Origin: a virus
Virus record (IMG/VR): IMGVR_UViG_3300035659_001266
Coordinates: 1-30,446 of that record
Reading direction: 5' to 3' (one strand)
Length of the DNA stretch: 30,446 bases
Of this stretch, positions 1-8,694 are shown in pieces. Each line of letters starts with the position of its first letter. The first letter of the stretch is position 1. The notes beneath the pieces are model-generated. The model worked only from the letters and a program-made list of their open reading frames with translations, did no database searches and was not told the origin of the DNA. Position numbers and translations under genes: made by a program.

Positions 1-1
1 C

Positions 2-394
2 GCGCTCGGCATCGGCAGCGCGAACGGCTTGCGCGTCGACGTGGCCCGCGCCCGAAAGAAACTGAAGGCCGTCTCGTATGCGTTCGACGCCGCCGTTGCG
101 CGCATCGACAGCGAAATTTTCCCGCTAGCCGTCGAACGCCTCGCCGGGATGGTCAACGCGGGGGTCCCAGAAGCCGTCTTCCGCACGCTCGCCGGACGCG
201 CGGGCGGGCTCCAGCCGCCACGCGCCGACGCCGCGCCGCCCCCGCTCATGCAAACCACGCTCAACGTCCAATTCAGTTTGCCCCCGGGCATCGACGTGGC
301 GAGCCGCCCCACGATTGCGCTTGGGTCCGTCGTGGGCGCGCCGCGCGCGCTGCTCGCCGCGCCCGTGATGGAGACACCCAATGCCACCGTATAA
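2..394 (+). CDS. Possible small terminase subunit or DNA-binding protein, C-terminal part (5' truncated)
   Basis: The frame is open from the left edge of the window, so this is the C-terminal 130 residues or so of a longer gene; a TTG at 29 lies inside it and need not be the true start. A basic helical stretch (R-A-R-K-K-L-K) is followed by amphipathic segments and a Pro/Ala-rich tail. I do not recognise a family. Its place immediately before a small gene and the large terminase fits a small terminase subunit, which binds the packaging site and regulates the large subunit, but this rests on position only. It overlaps the next gene by 14 bases, as in a co-translated operon. It could equally be an unrelated phage protein. 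Confidence 0.45.
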   Translation, partial: ALGIGSANGLRVDVARARKKLKAVSYAFDAAVARIDSEIFPLAVERLAGMVNAGVPEAVFRTLAGRAGGLQPPRADAAPPPLMQTTLNVQFSLPPGIDVASRPTIALGSVVGAPRALLAAPVMETPNATV

Positions 395-569
395 AGCCGT
401 CGTCTCCGACGCACAGCGCCGGAAACTCTTTGCGCTGGCCGGAGAAGGCAAGCTCTCACTGGCCGAGGCGCGGGGAAAAGCACGCGCCGCCAAGGGGCGC
501 GACTTACCCGAACACGTCGGATCCGCGCGTCCCTCCATGCGCGCGCTCCACGCGCACAGTCACCGATAA
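381..569 (+). CDS. Small conserved-type phage protein (62 aa), unknown function
   Basis: A short basic protein that starts within the end of the previous gene and has a good ribosome site (GGAGA, about 7 bases before the ATG). Its pattern of S-x-A-Q-R-R-K-L-F-A-L-A, then G-K-L-S-x-x-E-A, then G-R-D-L-P-E-H resembles the many 50-70 residue phage proteins with an 'AQQRKMYAL...LPEHV' layout found beside terminase or structural genes. Their function is unknown. The C-terminus is His/Arg-rich. It ends six bases before the large terminase start. Another forward frame overlaps it but has the Arg/Ser/Pro-rich look of a shadow. Confidence 0.7.
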   Translation: MPPYKAVVSDAQRRKLFALAGEGKLSLAEARGKARAAKGRDLPEHVGSARPSMRALHAHSHR

Positions 570-575
570 TCCAGC

Positions 576-2030
576 ATGGCTAAGGGCGCCATCGTCTCCG
601 CGAACGCGACGGGGTCCGTCGATCTCCTCTACAACCCCTATCAGCAAGCCTTTCTCGAAGCGAAACGCGCACGCCTCAGCGACGGCCGCCGCGCCTTCAA
701 TCGGCTCGGCGTCTTCGCGGGACGGCGGGGCGGGAAAACGCGCATCGGCGCCGTCGGTGTCGCCGAAGAACTGACGATTCCCAATAGCCTTGGATGGGCG
801 TGCGCGCCAAGCTACCCCGAACTCTACGATTACGTGGTCCCCGCCGTGTTCGCGACGATTCCGAATGCGTGGATCAAGGATTGGAGCCTCCAACATCTGA
901 CGTTGACCTGTCACAACCACGCGCGAATGTCCTTCCGCTCGCTCGACGATCCCGAACGGGCGCGCGGACCCGGGCTGGATTGGGCATGGCTCGACGAAGC
1001 GCGGAAGATTGCCGAGAAAGCGTGGAACACGCTGCTTCCAGCCCTCATCGACAAGCGCGGCACCGCATGGGTGACGACCTCACCCAATGGCTTTGACTGG
1101 ACGTACAAGCGGTTCTATCTGCCGGCATACGAGATGGACCCCGGCTTCTGGGCGTGCAAGTACAAGACGCTCGATAATCCCGCCATCGACGCGAGCGAAG
1201 TGATCGCGGCGAAAAAGCAACTCGACCCGCTGTTCTACCAGCAGGAATTCGAGGCGGACTTCGTCTCGTTTGCGGGCGCCGTGTTCGGCAACCTCATCGA
1301 CGCCAGCGTCATTCCACGCGGAGAGATTCGGCGCGTCCTTCCCACATGGCCCGACATCCCGACACATCTGCGCTGCATCGTGGGGCTCGACCCGGGCGCC
1401 GATCACCCCTTCGCCGGCGTGCTGCTGCTGGAGACGGAAGCGGGCCTCGTCTGCATCGGCGAATACGTCGCGCGCCACAAGCCGGTCGCCGACCACGTCT
1501 TCGAATTGCACAAACTCATCGGGAACCTCCACCCCGAACAGTGGGCGTGCGACAAAACACAACTCCAGACCATCATCGAACTCCAGCAACACGGCATCAT
1601 GGCGGCGCCGGCCCCCTACGACGTGGTCGGCGGCATCACCCGAGTCGGCTCGTGGCTCCGGGCGCGACGGCTCTGGCTCCCAGAAGATACCTGTCCAAAA
1701 CTCATCGAACAACTGCGCGGCTACCGATGGGACGAAAACGTCGGTTCGGACGGGCAAATGCGCCGAGAACGAGTCGTCAAGATTCAAGACGACCTCTGCG
1801 ATGCCCTTCGGTACGCGATTATGCTCTGGCCGTTCCAGCCGCAGGAGATTGACGGCGACGTGCCGTCATCGTCGCTCCGCGACCTCTCCGCCATGCCAGA
1901 ATCCGTCCGCTGGAGCGTCGAACGGATGCGCCGCTGTGACGGCGACGTTTCCGAACAGGAGTCGTTTGGTGTAGACTTCCTCGCGGAAGTGCCAGACGGC
2001 GACAACCCGCTCGGTGATTTCTGGAGGTAG
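576..2030 (+). CDS. terL: Terminase large subunit (packaging ATPase-nuclease)
   Basis: This is the motor that drives DNA into the procapsid and cuts the concatemer. The N-terminal ATPase domain has a Walker A motif G-R-R-G-G-K-T at residues 49-55 and a Walker B-type motif W-A-W-L-D-E with the acidic pair at D140-E141. The C-terminal RNase H-like nuclease domain begins at G-L-D-P-G with D272 as the likely first metal ligand. A second acidic residue lies in A-C-D-K-T, near residue 327, and a third group is D405-D406-L-C-D409. The length of 484 residues is normal for the family. No strong ribosome site precedes the ATG, so translation may be coupled to the 62-residue gene just upstream. The portal follows after one small gene, the usual packaging-module order. 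Confidence 0.95.
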   Translation: MAKGAIVSANATGSVDLLYNPYQQAFLEAKRARLSDGRRAFNRLGVFAGRRGGKTRIGAVGVAEELTIPNSLGWACAPSYPELYDYVVPAVFATIPNAWIKDWSLQHLTLTCHNHARMSFRSLDDPERARGPGLDWAWLDEARKIAEKAWNTLLPALIDKRGTAWVTTSPNGFDWTYKRFYLPAYEMDPGFWACKYKTLDNPAIDASEVIAAKKQLDPLFYQQEFEADFVSFAGAVFGNLIDASVIPRGEIRRVLPTWPDIPTHLRCIVGLDPGADHPFAGVLLLETEAGLVCIGEYVARHKPVADHVFELHKLIGNLHPEQWACDKTQLQTIIELQQHGIMAAPAPYDVVGGITRVGSWLRARRLWLPEDTCPKLIEQLRGYRWDENVGSDGQMRRERVVKIQDDLCDALRYAIMLWPFQPQEIDGDVPSSSLRDLSAMPESVRWSVERMRRCDGDVSEQESFGVDFLAEVPDGDNPLGDFWR

Positions 2031-2035
2031 GGCGA

Positions 2036-2437
2036 ATGTGGATCAACCGAACGACCTTCGAACACCTGCTGACGCGCGTGCATATCGCCGAAAGCCTCAC
2101 GGCTGAAATCCGCCAGAAATCAGCCGTCCAGCAGCAGAATTTCGACTGGTTGGCCAACCACGTCAACCGCTTGGAAATCGAACGGTCCACGCTCCTCGCC
2201 CGCGTCCTCGGCGTCAGTCTCATGGCGCCGCAGATCGCGCGCGAAGACTCGCCGCCACCCCCGCGAGCATGGATGGGCGAACCGTTGACCGCCGAATCGC
2301 GACCAGAGGGAGAAGCGCCGGGGATGGCCCTCACCGCGATGCAGACGGGCAGTTTCGACGACATGGGCGACGAGGCGGCACGCACCTTCGGCGTGCAACA
2401 CGACCCCGTAACAGGCGCCGTGGTCTACACACGGTAG
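2036..2437 (+). CDS. Hypothetical protein with N-terminal helical segment (133 aa)
   Basis: It lies between terminase and portal and starts after a strong GGAGG site inside the end of terL. Residues 1-60 form an amphipathic helix with regularly spaced Leu, Ile and Val and many Glu, Gln and Arg, suggesting a coiled coil. The middle is Pro-rich and the C-terminus has short acidic segments. No catalytic motif is visible and I do not recognise a family. Its position suggests a packaging or portal-assembly role, but this is inference. Confidence 0.7.
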   Translation: MWINRTTFEHLLTRVHIAESLTAEIRQKSAVQQQNFDWLANHVNRLEIERSTLLARVLGVSLMAPQIAREDSPPPPRAWMGEPLTAESRPEGEAPGMALTAMQTGSFDDMGDEAARTFGVQHDPVTGAVVYTR

Positions 2438-2447
2438 GAGTCCGCTC

Positions 2448-4868
2448 ATGGACCTCGGCACGGCGTTTCAACCCCCTCCGATGGCACCCCCGGCCGTCGG
2501 CGACCTTGCCACCAATACCCGCATCACGGGCAAACTCCTCGAACTCCTCCGCACCGGCAAAATCGACAAAACACAGAAAGACCCCTACGAGGACGAAAAA
2601 GCCCTCCTCAAGTTCTTCGAGGAGTGCAAGAAAGAAGCCCTTGACAACCGCTGGGTACACGAACGGTCGTGGTGGAGAAATCTGCTGTACTTCCTCGGGC
2701 GCCATTGGATCTACTACGACACGTCGCGCGGTCAGTGGATGGACAAGCGCCTCGCGAAATGGATTCCGCGGCCTGTCACCAACAAGATCGCCGAAGTCCA
2801 CCAGACCATCCTCTCCCTCTTTGAAGCCGTCGACCTCATCGCAAAAGCGCGACCAACAGGCAGCCGGCCGAAAGACATCAGCACGTCCGAAGTCGCCGAC
2901 AAGATGGAGCCCGCCATTCGCGCCGAACACGAAATGTCGCGGATCCAACGCTGCGCCGACTTCTGGCTGATTGCGGTTGGCAACGTGTTTCTCCATCCGT
3001 GGTGGGACAAGTTCGCCGAAGACGCCTCCACGTTGCAAACCTTCCAGACGTGCGGCATCTGCGGCACGAACAATGCCAGCGCAGACGTAGAAACCTCGGG
3101 CACGTGCGAAACGTGCGACATGCCGATGGCCCGCACCGCCGACGCCTCGACCATCTCCAGCGGCAAAGGCAAAACCGACGTATGTTCCCCGTGGGAGATT
3201 GCCTTCTCTCCGGGCTATTCGGATTTCCACGAAGTCCCCTACGTCATTCGCCTCCGCTGGCGCACGAAGGCATGGGTCGAAAAAGCCTATCCCGAACTCG
3301 CATTGAAACTCCGGTTCGACAAGTCCTCGAACGAACGGTCGATACAACTCCTCCGGTCACTCGCGGTCCAATCGGACCTCTCCGCGAATCCGCTGGCGCT
3401 CATGGCGGGATCGGGCCTCGAACAAGGCGAGGGCATCGTCGAATACGAACTCTGGCAGAAGCCGAATCGCACGTACCCCAAGGGCTTGATGATGCGCGTC
3501 ATGGGGGACACGCAACCCGAACTCGTGGAAGACGAAGGCCAAAGCCTCCCCGGGCCGCTGCCCTACATGACCCCGCAGGGTGACGCGATCTGGCCGTGGA
3601 TTCACGAACCATACGAACGGATCGGCGGGCGCGTGTGGGGACGCTCCCCGCTCGATTCGATCATCCAGAAGAACGACCAACTCAATCAGCACGACTCGCT
3701 CGTTCAACTCATCGTGCAGCGCACGAGCAACCCCGTCTGGCTCGAACCGAAAGGCGCCGAAGTCAAGAAGTTCACGGGCGAACCGGGCCTCGTCGTGCGG
3801 TACAACCCCCTGATTGCTGGCGGAGCCGCCAAGCCGGAAAAGATCGAAGGGTCCAACGTACCCGCCAGTCTCAACAACCTCCGCCAGCAGTACCTCTCCG
3901 ACATCGAAATGCTCGCCGGCACGCCGGACGTGCTGAAAGGCGCGAAACCCGCCGGCGTGGAAGCCTTCTCCGCGATGCAACTACTGGTCGAACGCTCGCA
4001 GAGCCGGTTTGGAATGGTCCTCAGCGAACGCGGCGAGGGGTATCGCCTCTGGTATCAGATTGCGCTCGAACTCGAACGCGCCTTTGGTCCCGACGAGCGG
4101 TTCTTTGCCGTCATCGGACCGAACGGCACATGGCAAGGCACGCAGTTCAAGAAAGCCGATCTCATGGGCAGCATCCAGATTGTGATCGAAGATGGATCAC
4201 AAGCGCCCAAGACGAATCTTGGCAAACGCGCCGCCGTCCAACAACTCCAGCAACTTGCGGTACTGAATCCACAAGACCCCGACCAGACGTACTCGATTCT
4301 GCGTATCTTCGGCCAGCAGGAATTGCTCCCGTCGCTCGACGCCGACGTGAAATCGGCGCTCCAAGAACAGGACGCCTTCGAACGGTGGATTCTCTCGCCG
4401 CTGTCGCAGATGGTGCCCGGACCACCCCCCACCGACCCCATGACCGGCGCCCCGCTGATGGGACCGATGGGGCTCCCGCTTCCCGGCGCGACGCAGCCGA
4501 TGGCCCCGTCACCCATGCTGCGAAAACCGTGGCACAGCGACGTGATTCATATGTCCGAACATCGGAAATGGGCTTTGTCGGACGCCGCACGCCAGATGTT
4601 TGCGAAACGGCCGGACGTGGAACAGCAATACACGAAACACATGGCTGACCACGAAGCCGCACAGATGGCAACGCTGGCCGGCCAGCCCAAGTTCTTCCAA
4701 ATGCCCCCGATGCTGGCCGCGCCCCCGGGCCCGCCCGGAAGCCCGACACCGCCGCCCGGAGCCCCGGGAGTCGGACAGGCATTGTCGAATTCGAATCGAG
4801 AATCAGGCAGTCCCGCAGATGCGGGACGAGAAGTCGCGCAAGGGACCGAAGGTGTCGCGCGAGCCTAA
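2448..4868 (+). CDS. Portal protein with four-cysteine insert
   Basis: A large portal protein of 806 residues, close in size to P22-like portals. It would form the dodecameric ring through which DNA enters and leaves the head. Portal-like features are an N-terminal Trp/Arg-rich helical region (W-W-R-N-L-L-Y-F-L-G-R-H-W, roughly residues 75-90), an asparagine-rich motif I-Q-K-N-D-Q-L-N-Q-H-D near residue 410, and a long helical region from about 460 to 560. Residues 202-223 carry C-x2-C-x14-C-x2-C (C202, C205, C220, C223), a zinc-ribbon-like insert. The C-terminal 150 residues are Pro/Met/Gly-rich and probably disordered. The ribosome site is GGAG before the ATG. The call rests on size, position after terL and these patterns; a search would confirm it. 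Confidence 0.9.
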   Translation: MDLGTAFQPPPMAPPAVGDLATNTRITGKLLELLRTGKIDKTQKDPYEDEKALLKFFEECKKEALDNRWVHERSWWRNLLYFLGRHWIYYDTSRGQWMDKRLAKWIPRPVTNKIAEVHQTILSLFEAVDLIAKARPTGSRPKDISTSEVADKMEPAIRAEHEMSRIQRCADFWLIAVGNVFLHPWWDKFAEDASTLQTFQTCGICGTNNASADVETSGTCETCDMPMARTADASTISSGKGKTDVCSPWEIAFSPGYSDFHEVPYVIRLRWRTKAWVEKAYPELALKLRFDKSSNERSIQLLRSLAVQSDLSANPLALMAGSGLEQGEGIVEYELWQKPNRTYPKGLMMRVMGDTQPELVEDEGQSLPGPLPYMTPQGDAIWPWIHEPYERIGGRVWGRSPLDSIIQKNDQLNQHDSLVQLIVQRTSNPVWLEPKGAEVKKFTGEPGLVVRYNPLIAGGAAKPEKIEGSNVPASLNNLRQQYLSDIEMLAGTPDVLKGAKPAGVEAFSAMQLLVERSQSRFGMVLSERGEGYRLWYQIALELERAFGPDERFFAVIGPNGTWQGTQFKKADLMGSIQIVIEDGSQAPKTNLGKRAAVQQLQQLAVLNPQDPDQTYSILRIFGQQELLPSLDADVKSALQEQDAFERWILSPLSQMVPGPPPTDPMTGAPLMGPMGLPLPGATQPMAPSPMLRKPWHSDVIHMSEHRKWALSDAARQMFAKRPDVEQQYTKHMADHEAAQMATLAGQPKFFQMPPMLAAPPGPPGSPTPPPGAPGVGQALSNSNRESGSPADAGREVAQGTEGVARA

Positions 4869-4885
4869 CTGACACCCTCGAACCG

Positions 4886-4906
4886 TGCCGATGCGGTCCA
4901 TCGGCA
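4886..4906 (+). other. Perfect 8-bp stem-loop in portal-scaffold gap
   Basis: TGCCGATG and CATCGGCA pair perfectly around the five-base loop CGGTC. The 135-base gap (4869-5003) is the longest clean gap in the rightward module before the lysis end. It also has a weaker stem at 4962-4977 (CGGGG/CCCCG). No T-run follows either stem, so a Rho-independent terminator is unlikely; an mRNA processing or stabilising element ahead of the scaffold and coat genes is possible. No convincing -35/-10 pair is visible. The scaffold ribosome site AAAGGA closes the gap. Confidence 0.5.
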
Positions 4907-5003
4907 AGCGGACACCACGCGCCAGCGGAACTAACCGCGTGACAGCAAAACAAGGGTTGAACGGGGAACCGACCCCGCGCTGCCAAACCAAAGGACACCG
5001 CGC

Positions 5004-5858
5004 ATGAGTACCGACTTTCCGGAATTCGGCGTCGATTTCGAAACGGGCACCATCACACAGCCCGATTCGGCCGGCTCCGATGATCGTCAGATCCCCGATG
5101 ACGGAGACGACGATCAATCGCTCGCTCCTCCGGTCGCTCCGCCTCCAAGCGGACCTCCAGAGGGGATTCCACGTTACCGTTTTGATGAAGTCAACCAAGC
5201 GCTTCGGACCAGTCAAGAGAGGGAAGCGAAGCTGATTCAGATCTTGGAACATCTGAGTCCGAAACCCACCCCGCCCGCACCGCCCGGAATCGATCCGGCG
5301 GACACGAAAGCGGTTGCGCGGGAACGCATCAGGCAGCAGTTTCTTGAGGTATTTCCTGAGTGGAAGCAGTATCTCGACATTCAGGACAAAATCCCGGCAC
5401 TCCTCTCGGCAGGGGAGGCGATCCCCCGGCTCCAAAAGGATACGGAAGTGTACTGGGGCAACGTGGCCGACGCCACGCTCGCCTCCGCAACCGTGGCCCT
5501 TGGAAAAACGCTTGGCCAAACCATCGAGCCGAACAGTCGGCTCGGACGGTTCGTCGCCCAATCGTTTTTCGAGACGATTGCCGTCGACCCGCGCCTCACC
5601 GCTCGATACGAAGCGCGGGACCCGACCTTGATTGGCGAGTTCGTTCAGGCATTCGAGAAGGACGTGTTTGGGCCAATGCGCGCCCAAGCCGCCGCCGCGA
5701 AACGTCTCGATACGACTCGCCGGCTGCCCGTCGCCGGACGCACCAGTTCGCCGCCCTCATCGGCGGTCCCGAAGCACGATCCAGCGGAGGACGAGGACGC
5801 CGTGTTCAAACAGGCATGGGACTTGGTGAACAACGACCGTCGCTCGATGACTCCATAG
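5004..5858 (+). CDS. Probable scaffolding protein
   Basis: A 284-residue protein between portal and coat, where scaffolds normally sit. Its composition also fits: an acidic, disordered N-terminus (D-D-G-D-D-D near residue 35), a Pro-rich linker, and helical stretches from about 65 to 130 and 150 to 230. A basic segment (A-A-A-K-R-L-D-T-T-R-R) and a short acidic-to-basic tail follow. In P22-like phages the C-terminus of the scaffold binds coat protein, and the protein leaves during maturation. No sequence motif proves the function. AAAGGA precedes the ATG and the coat gene follows 13 bases later. Confidence 0.7.
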   Translation: MSTDFPEFGVDFETGTITQPDSAGSDDRQIPDDGDDDQSLAPPVAPPPSGPPEGIPRYRFDEVNQALRTSQEREAKLIQILEHLSPKPTPPAPPGIDPADTKAVARERIRQQFLEVFPEWKQYLDIQDKIPALLSAGEAIPRLQKDTEVYWGNVADATLASATVALGKTLGQTIEPNSRLGRFVAQSFFETIAVDPRLTARYEARDPTLIGEFVQAFEKDVFGPMRAQAAAAKRLDTTRRLPVAGRTSSPPSSAVPKHDPAEDEDAVFKQAWDLVNNDRRSMTP

Positions 5859-5871
5859 CAGGAGCAGTCTC

Positions 5872-7176
5872 ATGGCAAACCCCGGTGGCGCCGACACCCA
5901 GTTGATTCAAGGCGCCCTCAAGACCGTGTTCGAGGACTATGTCGCCGAACAGGTCAACAACAAGAACCCCCTGAAGGGCTTGTTCAAGTGGACCCCGGTG
6001 GAGTACGCCGGTCAGGAAGTGGTCTACGACGCACACGTCACCCGCAACACGTCACCGATGTTCGTCGGTGAGGATGGAGCGTTCGCGGACGCCGGCGTGC
6101 AGGGCCACATCAAGGTTCACGTCGGGCAGAAGAAGCTCATGGCGCGCGTTCGGATGACCTCCGAAAGTATCGCCGACTCGATGAAGTCGGAAGGCGCGTT
6201 CGTCTCGACCAAGAAGGACGAGATGACCCGCCTCATCGACGACATCGCGCGCAAGGACGAGTACTCGCTGGCCAGCGACGGCCGCGGTGTGCTGGCCCTC
6301 GTCGACGGCGCCGCCAATTCCGTCACCCAGACCGTCGATGCGCCGGGCGGCATCACGGGCAACGACTTCGGCAATCGGTTCTTCAACGTCGGGATGTATA
6401 TCGGGTTCGTCAACCCGGCGACCGGCACCTTGCGAAGTTCCTCGATTCGCAAGGTCACGGCCTGTGCCGCCGACGGCACGAGCATCACCATCGACTCGAC
6501 GTTCTCGTCGACCGACAACGATTACATCGTTCAGGCGGCGAACAGCGCGGTTGATGACATCCTCGACACCAGCTACGAACACGGGTTCTGGGGCTTGATG
6601 GCCCTGTTCGATGACGGGACGTACCGGAACAACTACTTCAACGTGGACCGGAGCCTCTGGCAGCAGTACCAGTCCTACGTGAAGGCGTCAACCGGCGCGC
6701 TCTCACTCGACCTGTTCCAGCAGATTGCGGACGTGCTGGACCAGAAACTCGGCGCGGAAATCAGCTTGATGACCGCGCACCACAGCGTTCGTCGTCTCTA
6801 CATCAAGATGTCCGAAGCGGATCGCCGCTACTCGGGCGCCAGCTTGATGAAGCCCGACGGGGGCACGGCCGCCATGAAGCAAGGCGACCTCTCGATGGGC
6901 GAAATCCCCATCAAGGCCATTCGCACCCACCCGCTCGGCACGATGTTCCTGCTCGACACCAAGGGCACGGGCATGGTCGAGTACGGCTCCGAGAAAGGCA
7001 AGTGGGTTGACGAGGACGGACACATTCTCGTTCGCTGCGGAACGGGCACGGCAGCGCGGGATTCGTTCGAAGCGTGGTATCGCATGCGGAAGCAGCGCCA
7101 CGCGCGGTACCCCGGGAAGGCCGCACGGCTGGACGGCATCACCGGACAGACGCTCATCGTGGTCCGCGACTTCTGA
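5872..7176 (+). CDS. Major capsid (coat) protein
   Basis: A 434-residue protein of the HK97-fold type that would build the icosahedral shell. Supporting patterns are an N-terminal helical segment (T-V-F-E-D-Y-V-A-E-Q-V), a conserved-type block V-Y-D-A-H-V-T-R-N-T-S-P around residue 57, a long helix K-K-D-E-M-T-R-L-I-D-D-I-A-R-K-D-E, and a C-terminal part with R-H-A-R-Y-P-G and G-I-T-G-Q-T. Base choice at third codon positions is strongly biased to G and C, with many AAG and ATC codons, as expected for a highly expressed gene. A good AGGAG site precedes the ATG. A stem-loop follows the gene and could limit read-through. I see no protease gene nearby, consistent with scaffold exit without cleavage. 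Confidence 0.9.
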   Translation: MANPGGADTQLIQGALKTVFEDYVAEQVNNKNPLKGLFKWTPVEYAGQEVVYDAHVTRNTSPMFVGEDGAFADAGVQGHIKVHVGQKKLMARVRMTSESIADSMKSEGAFVSTKKDEMTRLIDDIARKDEYSLASDGRGVLALVDGAANSVTQTVDAPGGITGNDFGNRFFNVGMYIGFVNPATGTLRSSSIRKVTACAADGTSITIDSTFSSTDNDYIVQAANSAVDDILDTSYEHGFWGLMALFDDGTYRNNYFNVDRSLWQQYQSYVKASTGALSLDLFQQIADVLDQKLGAEISLMTAHHSVRRLYIKMSEADRRYSGASLMKPDGGTAAMKQGDLSMGEIPIKAIRTHPLGTMFLLDTKGTGMVEYGSEKGKWVDEDGHILVRCGTGTAARDSFEAWYRMRKQRHARYPGKAARLDGITGQTLIVVRDF

Positions 7177-7236
7177 TAGTCGCGGCAAGACGTTCGTTCG
7201 TCGATGACTCATATCGTTCGAACGGACACTGGACGC

Positions 7237-7262
7237 GGGGAGCCGATTCGCCCCGGTTCCCC
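7237..7262 (+). terminator. Stem-loop after the coat gene, possible terminator or attenuator
   Basis: GGGGAGCCG (7237-7245) pairs with CGGTTCCCC (7254-7262): nine base pairs including one G-U, with loop ATTCGCCC. It is followed by CGTCCTTTTCC, a weak T-run. Its place directly after the most abundant virion gene fits partial termination that lowers downstream expression. The poor T-run makes full termination doubtful. The rest of the 112-base gap holds a palindrome CGTTCGAACG near 7216 and the ribosome site for the next gene. Confidence 0.5.
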
Positions 7263-7288
7263 CGTCCTTTTCCAAAGGACAGAGGTTC

Positions 7289-7663
7289 ATGGACATTGTC
7301 ACCATCGTCAACCGCACGAGTGTTCCGGTCGAAGGCACCTTTGACGGCCGCGTGTCCGTCATTCCGCCGCACGGTCGAACACCGATGCTCGCCAACGCCG
7401 CCGAGAAGATCAAGTCGCAGAATCCGCTCATGGGCAGTGAAGACCCGGCGGACCCTCGGAGTCCGACGTTTCTTCTTGGCGTCGTCGAATGGAACGACGA
7501 CATTTCGCCCATCGAACAGAGTGACGCGGAAGAACGCTTCGACCGGAGCCTCGTCGCCGGACCCGGAGCCAAAGCCATCAAGATGAACGTCGGCTCGAAG
7601 AAGACCACGCGCGTCCACGTCGCCCTCAACGACGACAACCCCGTGGGGATTGATACCCGGTGA
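7289..7663 (+). CDS. Hypothetical virion-module protein (124 aa)
   Basis: It opens with a hydrophobic beta-type segment (M-D-I-V-T-I-V-N-R-T) and looks mostly beta, with a charged C-terminal half (E-R-F-D-R-S, then K-K-T-T-R-V-H-V). I do not recognise a family. The position just after the coat gene suggests a head decoration or minor capsid role. Good ribosome signals (AAAGGA and AGAGG) precede the ATG. Its stop overlaps the next gene's GTG start in a GTGA, a sign of translational coupling. Confidence 0.7.
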   Translation: MDIVTIVNRTSVPVEGTFDGRVSVIPPHGRTPMLANAAEKIKSQNPLMGSEDPADPRSPTFLLGVVEWNDDISPIEQSDAEERFDRSLVAGPGAKAIKMNVGSKKTTRVHVALNDDNPVGIDTR

Positions 7664-8172
7664 ACTTTCTCGCCTACGTCCCCAATCCGTTTGGCCTCGC
7701 TGCGCCCCCCGCGTGGTTTCTGGCCGACCTCACGCGGTTCGACCCGGACCTCGTCATCTTCCCGTCGCAGCAAGAAGCGGTGTACCGCCTCGGCCGAAAA
7801 GTGAAACACGCGCCGGACATCTGGCGGTCGGTCAAATCGCTGTCCAGCACCACGGCGGACGACGGAACACCCCTGCACGCGCGCCCAGACTCGAAGGTCA
7901 TGGCGCAGCACGGCCTTGTTCCAGTGACCTCGATTCTGCCATCTGGCCTCACGCATTGGGGACCAGAAATCCTCCGGGATCTGGCCCATCGAGACATTCA
8001 GCGGTATGGCGGAGGAGACGCCTTCGTGGACGCCCTCGAAGCCAACGAAGACGCCGAAGCCGCCCGCCAGAATCAGGCGATTGCGGGGGATCTTGCGGCG
8101 CTCTCGCATCAAGCGTATAGTGACATCGCATGGAAGTCGGGCCGCCGTGTGGCGGTTCGCGGTAGCCTCTAA
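7660..8172 (+). CDS. Hypothetical protein (170 aa), GTG start
   Basis: The GTG start overlaps the stop of the previous gene by four bases (GTGA), so the two are probably translated together. The N-terminal half has an aromatic, Pro-rich patch (P-N-P-F-G-L-A-A-P-P-A-W-F) and a basic stretch; the C-terminal 60 residues are acidic and helical (D-A-L-E-A-N-E-D-A-E-A-A-R). No membrane segment or catalytic motif is visible. Function unknown; context suggests a virion or head-completion role. Confidence 0.7.
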   Translation: MNFLAYVPNPFGLAAPPAWFLADLTRFDPDLVIFPSQQEAVYRLGRKVKHAPDIWRSVKSLSSTTADDGTPLHARPDSKVMAQHGLVPVTSILPSGLTHWGPEILRDLAHRDIQRYGGGDAFVDALEANEDAEAARQNQAIAGDLAALSHQAYSDIAWKSGRRVAVRGSL

Positions 8173-8176
8173 CACC

Positions 8177-8207
8177 GTCAGTCCGCTCGCCTCGCGAGTC
8201 CGCTGAC
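8177..8207 (+). other. Nested symmetric stem-loop between two virion genes
   Basis: GTCAG (8177-8181) pairs with CTGAC (8203-8207), and inside it CTCGC (8186-8190) pairs with GCGAG (8194-8198) around the loop CTC. Identical TCCG tetramers form a symmetric internal loop between the two stems. No T-run follows; the ribosome site AAGGAG begins one base after the stem. It could protect or process mRNA, or tune initiation of the next gene. Confidence 0.45.
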
Positions 8208-8220
8208 AAGGAGCAGACCA

Positions 8221-8694
8221 ATGGCACTCACTCTCGAACGTCTCAATCTCGTCAAGCAGCGTTGCCGGATGGACGCCCACAAGCCGGGGATCGTCGAAAA
8301 TCTCCGTGCGCTGTGGAAGCACATGGAACAGGCCGGACAGCTTGACATGCAGTTCCTGCCCATCTACGGCGCCGACATCACGGGCGCCGCCGACGTGGTC
8401 CTCGCCAACGTGCCGTGCAAGCTGTACGCGCTCGTGCTGGAGAAGCCGGCCGCCTCGACCGTCGATGTCTGGTCGAAAATCAGCAATCACATTTCCGCCA
8501 CGGAAGCCCACGGCGACATCGTCGTCAACTTCGTCGGCACCGGCGGCGGCGGTCGGACGTGTGCCCTGATTTTCCCGGACGGACACATCTTCTCCGCGGG
8601 AGCGACGTTCTGCAATCACACGGCCAACGACGGCACCACCCGCAGCGCCCGCGTGGACGCCCCCGTGGGCTTCGCCATCGTCGGCGCCGCGTAA
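8221..8694 (+). CDS. Hypothetical virion-module protein (157 aa)
   Basis: The N-terminal 45 residues are helical and charged (L-E-R-L-N-L-V-K-Q-R-C). The rest alternates beta-type segments with Gly-rich turns (G-T-G-G-G-G-R-T) and ends in a hydrophobic strand. The build suggests a small beta-sandwich with a helical arm, common in decoration and head-fibre proteins, but I do not recognise a family. AAGGAG gives a strong ribosome site. It sits in the run of small genes between coat and adaptor. Confidence 0.7.
   Translation: MALTLERLNLVKQRCRMDAHKPGIVENLRALWKHMEQAGQLDMQFLPIYGADITGAADVVLANVPCKLYALVLEKPAASTVDVWSKISNHISATEAHGDIVVNFVGTGGGGRTCALIFPDGHIFSAGATFCNHTANDGTTRSARVDAPVGFAIVGAA

Noticed and set aside
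2331-3347. Minus-strand ORF of 338 residues opposite the portal
   Set aside because: Antisense shadow of a well-supported portal gene, with no motif.
6703-8619. Minus-strand ORF of 638 residues antisense to the coat and following genes
   Set aside because: Long antisense frames are expected with GC-biased third positions; it crosses several clear genes and gaps and has no recognisable domain.
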